Shown here piece by piece: positions 1 through 5,136 of a stretch of DNA of 6,837 bases. Source of the DNA: Ruminococcus sp. UBA4350. GTDB taxonomy: Bacteria; Bacillota; Clostridia; Oscillospirales; Ruminococcaceae. The notes beneath the pieces are model-generated. The model was given only the letters and a program-made list of their open reading frames with translations. It ran no database searches and was not told where the DNA came from. How positions within the stretch are numbered: position 1 is the stretch's first letter; each line of letters starts with the position of its first letter. Location: the NCBI GenBank assembly GCA_002394125.1, contig DGSY01000206.1:5393-12229 (forward strand). Reading direction: 5' to 3'. The position numbers and the translations under genes are program-made.

Positions 1-1024
1 CGCCCGTGACCTTATACATGATCTTGCCGAAGATCAGACCGCAGGCCGTACCGAGCGAGAATGCGATGACACCGAGCAGCATGACGCCGCCGAACTTGAG
101 ATTGATGATCTGTTCCGCCTTGGTGGTCGCGCCGACGGAGATGCCGAGGAAGATCGTGATGATATTCATGAGGGCATTCTGTGCGGTGTCGATCAGTCTG
201 GCAGCGACGCCGGATTCCTTGAGCAGGTTGCCGAACATCAGCATACCGACGAGCGGAGCAGCCGACGGAACGAGCAGCGAAACGATGATCGTGACCGCGA
301 TCGGGAAGATGATCTTCTCGGTCTTGGAGACGGTGCGGAGCTGTTCCATCTTGACAGCGCGTTCCTTCTTCGAGGTCAGCGCCTTCATGATCGGCGGCTG
401 AATGATCGGAACGAGTGCCATATAAGTATATGCAGCCAGCGCGATATTACCCGTGGTGATCGCACCGCCGCCGGTCAGCAGACGGGTGGAGACATAGATC
501 GCAGTCGGGCCGTCCGCACCGCCGATAATGGCGATGGAGCCCGCTTCCGCAGCGGTAAAGCCGAGCAGTCCGGCAACGACGAAGGTGAAGAAGATGCCGC
601 CCTGTGCCGCCGCGCCGAGCAGGAAGCTCTTGGGGTTCGCGATCAGCGGGGAGAAGTCGGTCATACAGCCGATGCCGAGGAAGATCAGCGGCGGATATAT
701 CTGCAATTTGACGCCGAGGTACAAGATATCCAGCAATCCGCCTTCCTTTAGTACCTCTCCGTAATTGACATGGCCGTCCACAAGCACCCATAGCTCCGGA
801 TGATAGAGCCCTGCCATCGGAAGATTGGTCAGCAGCATACCGAATGAGATCGGCAGCAGCAGCAGCGGCTCGAAGCCCTTTGCGATTGCCAGATACATGA
901 ATACGAATGATACGAGAATCATGATGAGATTCTTCCAGCCGCCGTCGGCAAACAGCGCATGAAGTCCGCTGTCAGACCAGAGGCCGCCGAGCGTGTTGGT
1001 GATAAAATCTAATACACCGCCCAT
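1..1024 (-). CDS. oadB: Sodium ion-translocating decarboxylase, beta subunit (OadB/GcdB/MmdB family), C-terminus cut by the window edge
   Basis: This is the membrane subunit that couples decarboxylation of carboxybiotin to export of sodium ions. The frame is open from the ATG at 1022-1024 to position 2 (341 codons). The family is usually about 370-430 residues, so roughly the last 30-90 are missing. Most of the protein is hydrophobic helix. Family signatures visible are KGFEPLLLLPISFG (residues 49-62), DFSPLIANPKSFLLGAAAQ (123-141) and IIGGADGPTAIY (166-177). The Asp of GGADGPT (D171) corresponds to the sodium-binding Asp203 of the Klebsiella enzyme. The start is supported by GGAGGA (1032-1037) seven bases upstream. 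It lies 44 bases downstream of the gamma gene and is probably co-transcribed with it. The symbol is family-level only: oxaloacetate, methylmalonyl-CoA and glutaconyl-CoA decarboxylases share this subunit, and the alpha and biotin-carrier genes that would decide the substrate are not in view. Confidence 0.95.
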   Translation of the reverse strand, partial: MGGVLDFITNTLGGLWSDSGLHALFADGGWKNLIMILVSFVFMYLAIAKGFEPLLLLPISFGMLLTNLPMAGLYHPELWVLVDGHVNYGEVLKEGGLLDILYLGVKLQIYPPLIFLGIGCMTDFSPLIANPKSFLLGAAAQGGIFFTFVVAGLLGFTAAEAGSIAIIGGADGPTAIYVSTRLLTGGGAITTGNIALAAYTYMALVPIIQPPIMKALTSKKERAVKMEQLRTVSKTEKIIFPIAVTIIVSLLVPSAAPLVGMLMFGNLLKESGVAARLIDTAQNALMNIITIFLGISVGATTKAEQIINLKFGGVMLLGVIAFSLGTACGLIFGKIMYKVTG

Positions 1025-1068
1025 TGTTTTTTCCTCCGTTTTTTCTTTTTATGTTATTGCTTTGATGC

Positions 1069-1530
1069 TCAGAACGGTCTGGTGGCATCCGAGATGCCGG
1101 CCTGTGCCCAGACAGATCTGCCGGAGCCGCCGCGTGTGACCTGCTTCACCGAACGCAGCCGGTATTTCTTTCCGTCGGCAGCGCCCATTGCCGCGATCGC
1201 CGCCATGATGACCGCGATGACCTCGCTGTCATCGGCATCAGCGGCCGGTGCAGGGGCAGGAGCAGGGACAGCCGTTTTCTTCGGAGCAGCGGGCGCCGCT
1301 TTTTTCGGATCGGGCTTGGGTGCATCCGTCTTCGGGGGTGCCGCTTTTTTCGGCTTGCCGGACTGCTTCTGGAAGATGCCGCCGGTCGCATACAGGAAAA
1401 TGACGAGGATCAGCAGCGCGACGAAAACGACGGCGAGTCCGATCAGGGTCATGGACGCGATCTCAGTGCCGGTGAGCTTTTCTGTACCGCGCAGAACCTT
1501 ATCCGCCGTCAGGACGGGAAATAGTGTCAT
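1069..1530 (-). CDS. oadG: Sodium pump decarboxylase, gamma subunit (OadG family)
   Basis: This is a small membrane anchor that assembles the decarboxylase complex and helps hold the alpha/biotin-carrier part to the beta subunit. It has 153 residues: a short N-terminus, one membrane helix (about 27-47, GLAVVFVALLILVIFLYA), a flexible Ala/Pro/Lys linker (about 54-98) and a small C-terminal domain (about 101-153). That domain has the DDSEVIAVIMAAIAAM helix and an ending with W141, AG and TRPF, which resembles the C-terminal W..AGR motif of OadG proteins. I chose the ATG at 1528-1530 because GGAGGA (1537-1542) lies six bases upstream. The frame stays open back to an ATG at 1593, but that start would lie within the -35 box of the promoter at 1565-1593, so it cannot be in the message. 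The linker resembles those of biotin carrier subunits, but no MKM biotinylation motif is present. It is the first gene of the operon, followed by the beta gene. Confidence 0.9.
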   Translation of the reverse strand: MTLFPVLTADKVLRGTEKLTGTEIASMTLIGLAVVFVALLILVIFLYATGGIFQKQSGKPKKAAPPKTDAPKPDPKKAAPAAPKKTAVPAPAPAPAADADDSEVIAVIMAAIAAMGAADGKKYRLRSVKQVTRGGSGRSVWAQAGISDATRPF

Positions 1531-1564
1531 GGATATTCCTCCCTCTGTAATCACATACATATTT

Positions 1565-1593
1565 ATTATACTCCATTTTCTGAAAAAAGGCAA
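1565..1593 (-). promoter_or_regulatory. Vegetative promoter of the decarboxylase operon
   Basis: Read on the minus strand: TTGCCT at 1588-1593, a 17-base spacer and TATAAT at 1565-1570. Transcription would begin near 1558 and give a leader of about 28 bases before the gamma-subunit ATG at 1530. The box positions also fix the gamma start, since the next upstream in-frame ATG overlaps the -35 box. Confidence 0.85.
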
Positions 1594-1963
1594 GTGCTTT
1601 TTGCAGAAAATTCGTGTGCTTTCCCCCGCACAAAACTGACAAATCCGACAGCCGGGCAGTGCCCGGTGCCGTTTTCCTCCGGCATGGTTTCGCGGAGCAT
1701 ATCAATCTTGTCGCTGTTACGGCGCTGATCGCGCCTATTTAGCGGTCTGGGGAAATCTCATTCTGCTTCCATTCGCTTCCGGAGAACTTTAGGAAATGGC
1801 AGCGGGCATTTCCGGCATTCCGGGGGATTCTTTATTTTGCTTTCATGCGCGCCAAAACGAAATTGTGCAAAGAGAAATTCAAACTATCAAAGCAAACCGA
1901 AAGCAATGGCACCCATATTCTCATTGAACGAATCAGAATCATAACGATTCTTTGTATGCGCAC
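1594..1963. other. Gene-free spacer between divergent promoters, with several hairpins
   Basis: I find no supported gene in these 370 bases. Open frames here are short or are antisense extensions of the gene at 2037, and lack ribosome sites. Hairpins are visible. CCGGGC/GCCCGG with loop AGT spans 1652-1666. TGCCG/CGGCA spans 1667-1684. CGCT/AGCG encloses GGCGC/GCGCC with loop TGATC (1712-1744). GGAAATG/CATTTCC spans 1792-1813. GAATC/GATTC with loop ATAAC spans 1936-1950. A weak minus-strand promoter-like pair, TTGATA (1885-1890) and CACAAT (1862-1867) with a 17-base spacer, could transcribe the hairpins leftward, but the -10 is poor. The stretch may be plain spacer, a small RNA or degraded sequence. 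Confidence 0.5.
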
Positions 1964-1992
1964 TTGCATTTTCTCTCATAATATGGTATAAT
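1964..1992 (+). promoter_or_regulatory. Strong vegetative promoter (extended -10) of the DUF2953-gerW-rluB cluster
   Basis: TTGCAT at 1964-1969, a 17-base spacer and TATAAT at 1987-1992, with an extended -10 TG at 1984-1985. Transcription would begin near 1999, about 38 bases before the TTG start at 2037. A short inverted repeat, GAATC/GATTC at 1936-1950, ends 13 bases upstream of the -35 box and is a possible operator or activator site, though this is only a guess. Confidence 0.87.
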
Positions 1993-2023
1993 AAGAGCAT
2001 TGAAGTTTTTGATTTCCGGTGAG

Positions 2024-2030
2024 GGAGGTG
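2024..2030 (+). promoter_or_regulatory. Ribosome binding site that selects a TTG start
   Basis: GGAGGTG at 2024-2030 is a near-perfect anti-16S match and ends six bases before TTG at 2037-2039. An in-frame GTG at 2019 lies upstream of this site and has no ribosome site of its own. The TTG is therefore the better start, and it places the hydrophobic helix at the very N-terminus. Confidence 0.75.
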
Positions 2031-2036
2031 CAGCAT

Positions 2037-3005
2037 TTGGTCGGAACAGTCCTGCTTATCATACTGTTTGTACTGTGTGTGCTGCTGCTTTTGCCGGTGC
2101 GCGTGACGGGCTGGTTCCGTGACGGCAAATGGGCGGTCGCGGTATATTATGCATTCTTCCGCGTGTTCCATAAGGAATCCGCCGAAAAGCCGGAACCGCA
2201 GAAGCCGCCGAAGCCGGAGGATCTGCCGGAGGGCGAAGCACCGCCCCCGCCTGAACCTGAACCCGAACCTCCGAAACCGAAGAAGCCCAAAAAGCCGAAG
2301 AAACCGGAGCGGCCAGAAAAGCCGGAGCCTGCCGCTGCGGAAAATGTCCCGAAGCCGGATACGGTGACGGATACACAGCCCGCTGCGGAAACCGCGCCGG
2401 AGCAAACACCGGCGTCCGAATCCGTCGATCCGGAATCGCTCGCGGATGATCCCGATATTCAGGCAGTCCTTGACGAAAAGCCGCGCCGCAGACGCCGGAA
2501 GAAAAAGGACGAATCGCCCGAAGAATCTGAACCGGCAGAGGAAAAGCCGAAGAAGCGCGGCTTTATCCGCTGGATCAAGCCGGATTCGCTGAAGGGCTGG
2601 CTCCGCCTTGCAAAGGACGGCCTCGGCGCACTGCCGCCCGCCCTGCGCTTTCTGACGAAGCATCTGCATTTCCGCCATGTGAAGCTGTATCTCGCGGTTG
2701 CCTCGGATGATCCCGCGAATACCGCGACGCTCTACGGCAAGATCTGTGCGGCGGCCTACAACCTTCTGGCCGCGCTGCAATGCTGGGTCGATATTGAAAC
2801 GGACGAATTCCGCATTCTCGCGGATTTTTACAATGAGAGCATCACATTCCGTGCCGCACTGGAGCTGCGCGTCTCACCGGCGGCCGCGATCCTCATGGTG
2901 CTGATCCTCGGCATCCGGTTCCTGATCAATTCGATCCGGACATACCGCGCCGAGCGCAAGGACGAAAAGCTGCGCGAAAAGGAAACCGTGCCGGCAGAGG
3001 CATAA
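2037..3005 (+). CDS. DUF2953 membrane protein (YtfI-like) with a long Pro/Lys/Glu-rich insert
   Basis: The protein has 322 residues from the TTG start. Residues 3-20 form a hydrophobic anchor ending in LLLLPVRV, typical of DUF2953 proteins. Residues about 46-172 are a low-complexity stretch rich in Pro, Lys and Glu, with PKKPKK repeats near 80-90 and an Arg/Lys run at 150-157. Residues about 175-300 match the DUF2953 core, with the family-like FRHVKLYLAVASDDPANTA, then TLYGKICAAAYNLLA, an F.IL.DF strand and a second hydrophobic segment (about 281-298, AAAILMVLILGIRFLI). It ends in a charged tail. DUF2953 proteins have no established activity. The family is usually near 200-250 residues, and the insert explains the extra length. 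The gene sits directly before gerW, as I recall for ytfI-ytfJ in Bacillus, which suggests a sporulation-linked envelope role by association only. A long antisense frame across it is an artefact of the biased composition. Confidence 0.85.
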   Translation: MVGTVLLIILFVLCVLLLLPVRVTGWFRDGKWAVAVYYAFFRVFHKESAEKPEPQKPPKPEDLPEGEAPPPPEPEPEPPKPKKPKKPKKPERPEKPEPAAAENVPKPDTVTDTQPAAETAPEQTPASESVDPESLADDPDIQAVLDEKPRRRRRKKKDESPEESEPAEEKPKKRGFIRWIKPDSLKGWLRLAKDGLGALPPALRFLTKHLHFRHVKLYLAVASDDPANTATLYGKICAAAYNLLAALQCWVDIETDEFRILADFYNESITFRAALELRVSPAAAILMVLILGIRFLINSIRTYRAERKDEKLREKETVPAEA

Positions 3006-3027
3006 TACTATATATATTTGTATCCGA

Positions 3028-3041
3028 GCGGGGAGACCCGC
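3028..3041 (+). other. Small GAGA-tetraloop hairpin before gerW
   Basis: GCGGG (3028-3032), loop GAGA (3033-3036), CCCGC (3037-3041): a perfect five-pair stem closed by a GNRA-type tetraloop, 14 bases upstream of the gerW ribosome site. No T-run follows, so it is not a terminator. It could stabilise or mark the message between the cistrons. A similar element lies after gerW at 3499-3514. Confidence 0.55.
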
Positions 3042-3068
3042 AAAACCATATTTCAGGAGGAATCAATT

Positions 3069-3494
3069 ATGAGCGAACGCAGCAATGAGCATCCGGTACA
3101 GGAAACCATGCGTGTTACCATGGAGCAGATCCGCGGCATGGTCGATGCGAACACGATCATCGGACAGCCGATCCAGTGCGAGAACGGCACGACCGTCATC
3201 CCGATCTCAAAGGTCAGCTTCGGATTTGCATCCGGCGGCTCCGATCTGCCGACCAAGGTCGCAAAGGATATGTTCGGCGGCGGCGGCGGCGCAGGTGTGA
3301 CGATCTCCCCGATCGCATTCCTCGTTATCATGCCGAATGATGTCAAGCTGCTTCAGCTTTCCGTCAATGCGTCCACGCCGAATGCACTCATCAACATGGT
3401 GCCGGATGTCATGGACAAGGTGACCGGCTTCCTCGCGGGCAGACAGGAGAAGAAGGCTGCTGCTGCCGAGACCGCAGTTGTCGAGACAGAATAA
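3069..3494 (+). CDS. gerW: GerW/YtfJ family sporulation protein
   Basis: The protein has 141 residues, close to the family norm. Family features are the N-terminal MRVTMEQIRGMVDANTIIGQ (14-33), a GTTVIPISKVSFGF core (40-53), a glycine-rich run FGGGGGAGVTISPIAFLVI (69-87) and a helical tail with VPDVMDKV (111-118), ending in an Ala/Glu-rich stretch. In Bacillus the YtfJ/GerW protein is made during sporulation and is needed for normal spore germination. Its biochemical activity is not known to me. The ATG at 3069 has a perfect AGGAGG (3055-3060) eight bases upstream; an in-frame start at 3018 lacks such a site. The gene follows the DUF2953 gene by 63 bases, the conserved ytfI-ytfJ type order. 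It has no signal peptide, so the product is probably cytoplasmic. Family members also occur in some non-sporulating relatives, so the gene does not prove that this organism sporulates. Confidence 0.93.
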   Translation: MSERSNEHPVQETMRVTMEQIRGMVDANTIIGQPIQCENGTTVIPISKVSFGFASGGSDLPTKVAKDMFGGGGGAGVTISPIAFLVIMPNDVKLLQLSVNASTPNALINMVPDVMDKVTGFLAGRQEKKAAAAETAVVETE

Positions 3495-3498
3495 TCAC

Positions 3499-3514
3499 CG
3501 GCAGGAGACTGCCG
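3499..3514 (+). other. Small GAGA-tetraloop hairpin between gerW and rluB
   Basis: CGGCAG (3499-3504), loop GAGA (3505-3508), CTGCCG (3509-3514): six perfect pairs closed by the same tetraloop as the hairpin at 3028-3041. It begins four bases after the gerW stop codon. No T-run follows, so transcription probably continues into rluB. It could protect the 3' end of a processed gerW message. Confidence 0.55.
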
Positions 3515-3565
3515 CAGGGCAGAGCGCGGCCGTGAGACTGTGCAGCTGCGAAATCAGGAGATCTT

Positions 3566-4297
3566 ATGGAAAAAATCAGAGTTCAGAAATTGCTTGCGGA
3601 TGCAGGATACTGCTCACGCCGGAAGGCGGAGTCCCTGATCGACGCGGGCAAGGTCAGATGCAACGGACATCCCGTCCGGCTCGGCGATAAGGCGCTCCCG
3701 ACCGATATCATCACGGTCGGGGATGAGCGCGTCTTCATCCCGAAGAAGAAGGAATTCCGCTATATCATGCTGAATAAGCCGCGCGGCTATGTCACGACGC
3801 TCTCCGATGAACAGGGGCGGCGCTGCGTGACCGATCTGCTGGACGGCGTGGATACCCGCGTCTATCCGGTCGGGCGGCTCGACCGCAATTCCGAGGGGCT
3901 GCTGCTCTTTACGAATGACGGCGCCTTTGCGAACGGCATCATGCATCCCTCGCGGGAGGTCTCCAAGACCTACCGTGTGACGGTGCGCCCGCCGGTCTCG
4001 GAGGAACAGCTCGCGGAGATGGCCGCAGGCGTGACGCTCGACGACGGCTTCAAAACGGCGCCCGCGAATATCGTGACGCAGGTCACGGAGCCGACGAGAG
4101 TTGTGCTGCTCGTGACGATCCACGAGGGCAAAAAGCGCGAGGTGCGCCGGATGTGCGATGCCGTCGGGCTGGAGGTCGCAAGACTGCGCAGAGTGTCGAT
4201 CGGCCCGGTGAAGCTCGGTATGCTGAAGCCCGGCGAATGGCGTGATCTGACGGCGGAGGAACTGCGTGCGCTCCGCAATGCGATCGGAAAGGGATAA
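3566..4297 (+). CDS. rluB: RluB-type 23S rRNA pseudouridine synthase
   Basis: The enzyme converts a uridine of 23S rRNA to pseudouridine; in E. coli RluB this is U2605 of the peptidyl-transferase region. The protein has 243 residues, standard for the family. An S4 RNA-binding domain occupies about 3-60 (IRVQKLLADAGYCSRRKAES). The catalytic domain follows, with MLNKPRGYVTT (68-78) and the RsuA/RluB motif GRLDRNSEGLLLFTNDG (103-119). D106 is the catalytic aspartate. EGKKREVRRMCDAVG (187-201) and LRRVSIGP (207-214) are further hallmarks of the RluB/RluE/RluF/RsuA group. The ATG at 3566 has AGGAG (3556-3560) five bases upstream. It lies 71 bases after gerW and is probably in the same transcript. 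RluE or RsuA specificity cannot be excluded from the sequence, but Clostridia usually have the RluB type beside sporulation or chromosome-segregation genes. Confidence 0.94.
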   Translation: MEKIRVQKLLADAGYCSRRKAESLIDAGKVRCNGHPVRLGDKALPTDIITVGDERVFIPKKKEFRYIMLNKPRGYVTTLSDEQGRRCVTDLLDGVDTRVYPVGRLDRNSEGLLLFTNDGAFANGIMHPSREVSKTYRVTVRPPVSEEQLAEMAAGVTLDDGFKTAPANIVTQVTEPTRVVLLVTIHEGKKREVRRMCDAVGLEVARLRRVSIGPVKLGMLKPGEWRDLTAEELRALRNAIGKG

Positions 4298-4298
4298 T

Positions 4299-4514
4299 AT
4301 GGATACGCTGAAGCTCGAAGTCGTGCCGGAGTCCGTGCAGGAGACAAACGGTTATCTGCACGGCATCTGCGGCACATGGGCGGGCAAGCCTGTTCCGTTC
4401 ATGTGTCAGCCGCAGACTATGGACATTATGATACCGGAGAGTCTGGAGCCGATCTATCCCGCGATCGAGGAAGCCGTCGTGCGGTATCTGCGCGAAACAG
4501 GCCGGATGCGCTGA
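4299..4514 (+). CDS. Small conserved-looking protein of unknown function, coupled to rluB
   Basis: I do not recognise this 71-residue protein. The ATG at 4299 lies one base after the rluB stop codon (4295-4297), a spacing typical of translational coupling. The only nearby ribosome-site-like sequence is GGAAAGGG inside the last rluB codons. An in-frame ATG at 4266 lies within rluB and is less likely. The sequence is acidic, with two cysteines (27 and 39), a GICGTWAGKPVPFMCQP segment in the middle and a helical C-terminal part (IYPAIEEAVVRYLRETGR). It has no membrane helix or signal peptide. The two cysteines 12 residues apart could form a disulfide or bind metal, but no standard zinc motif is present. 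The stop codon is followed 11 bases later by the terminator hairpin, so this is the last gene of the operon. Confidence 0.7.
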   Translation: MDTLKLEVVPESVQETNGYLHGICGTWAGKPVPFMCQPQTMDIMIPESLEPIYPAIEEAVVRYLRETGRMR

Positions 4515-4525
4515 CAGACAACAAA

Positions 4526-4552
4526 AAAGGGAAAGCCTGAAGCCTTCCCTTT
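4526..4552. terminator. Bidirectional intrinsic terminator between convergent genes
   Basis: AAAGGGAA pairs with TTCCCTTT, then one A/C mismatch and two more pairs (GC/GC) close a five-base loop CTGAA. Read on the minus strand the stem is followed by TTTTTTGTTGT, a good terminator for the Nudix gene. Read on the plus strand the T-run is only TTT before C, so it is weaker for the rluB operon. It occupies the 42-base gap between the stop codons at 4514 and 4557. Confidence 0.85.
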
Positions 4553-4556
4553 CATG

Positions 4557-4979
4557 TCACATAATGTGATTGTTCTGTTTGATTGCGGCGCGTGCCTTGT
4601 TCACAATGGTTTTATCGTTTTCGTAGGTCAGCATATGGGACGCGCGGACAATGTCCACCCAACGGATCTCGGCGATCTCCTCCTCCTGCGGCACATAATC
4701 ATAATTGCGTGCCAGCGCGAGAAAATAGACGACCACCTTCTGTGTATCCCGCCGCGGCGAATAGGAGACAGTCTCCCGAAAGGTTTGATCGAGAATCACA
4801 TCCAGACCGGTTTCCTCCTTGATTTCGCGTCTTGCGGTTTCCAGCTCCGTTTCATCGCCCTCGACATGACCTTTGGGAAACGACCAGTGGCCGCTGTTGA
4901 TGTGTTTGATCAGCAGAATCTCGATATTTCCGTGAAACCGCCGGTACACGATCGCGCCGCAGGACTTTTCATGCAGCAT
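4557..4979 (-). CDS. Nudix hydrolase, diadenosine tetraphosphate (Ap4A) hydrolase type
   Basis: This cytoplasmic enzyme probably cleaves dinucleoside polyphosphates such as Ap4A, or related nucleotide diphosphates. It has 140 residues. The complete Nudix box (G-x5-E-x7-REUxEExGU) spans residues 37-59: G37, E43, then REIKEETGL (51-59) with the metal-binding glutamates E52, E55 and E56. The flanking SCGAIVYR (6-13) and SGHWSFPKGHVEGDE (29-43) are typical of the Ap4A-hydrolase subgroup rather than MutT proper. I chose the ATG at 4979 because AGGAA (4987-4991) lies seven bases upstream. The frame extends further upstream, but those starts, including the ATG at 5030, overlap or precede the promoter at 5029-5057. 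The gene stands alone, convergent with the rluB operon and divergent from the DUF1015 gene. The exact substrate cannot be read from sequence. Confidence 0.92.
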   Translation of the reverse strand: MLHEKSCGAIVYRRFHGNIEILLIKHINSGHWSFPKGHVEGDETELETARREIKEETGLDVILDQTFRETVSYSPRRDTQKVVVYFLALARNYDYVPQEEEIAEIRWVDIVRASHMLTYENDKTIVNKARAAIKQNNHIM

Positions 4980-5028
4980 TCCAAAGTTCCTTTCGTATGG
5001 ATTTTGCAACGGGTTGTTGTTACTTAAC

Positions 5029-5057
5029 ATTATAACACAAACAGCAGGATTTGTAAA
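5029..5057 (-). promoter_or_regulatory. Vegetative promoter of the Nudix gene
   Basis: Read on the minus strand: TTTACA at 5052-5057, a 17-base spacer and TATAAT at 5029-5034. Transcription would start near 5022 and leave a leader of about 43 bases before the ATG at 4979. The -10 box overlaps an in-frame ATG at 5028-5030, which therefore cannot serve as the start. Confidence 0.83.
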
Positions 5058-5063
5058 CACCTT

Positions 5064-5117
5064 TTGACAGAAAATCTCACAGCTTTGCGGAAAATAGTGA
5101 CCGCGTACATTTATAAA
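5064..5117 (+). promoter_or_regulatory. Promoter region of the DUF1015 gene, boxes not resolved
   Basis: A perfect TTGACA lies at 5064-5069, but no good -10 box stands 16-18 bases downstream. A TATAAA lies at 5112-5117 with only a weak TTGCGG (5085-5090, 21-base spacer) in front of it. The promoter of the plus-strand gene must fall in this divergent spacer (4980-5136), but I cannot say which boxes are used. Confidence 0.35.
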
Positions 5118-5136
5118 CGGAAAGGATTTGTTTGAT

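Noticed and set aside
1082..1639. Plus-strand frame of 185 codons over the gamma-subunit gene
   Set aside because: The Ala/Gly-rich product is the reverse of the linker codons. The minus strand has promoter, ribosome site and family motifs.
1528..1705. Small minus-strand frames upstream of the gamma gene, including a frame starting near 1701
   Set aside because: They have no ribosome site, run through the mapped promoter, and show no recognisable protein features.
1887..2780. Long minus-strand open frame of 297 codons
   Set aside because: It is antisense to the DUF2953 gene. Its Arg/Phe/Leu-rich product is the mirror of the Pro/Lys/Glu codons, and it has no ribosome site.
3614..4123. Minus-strand frame of 169 codons inside rluB
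   Set aside because: It is a shadow of rluB. The plus strand carries all catalytic motifs, and no minus-strand ribosome site or promoter is visible.
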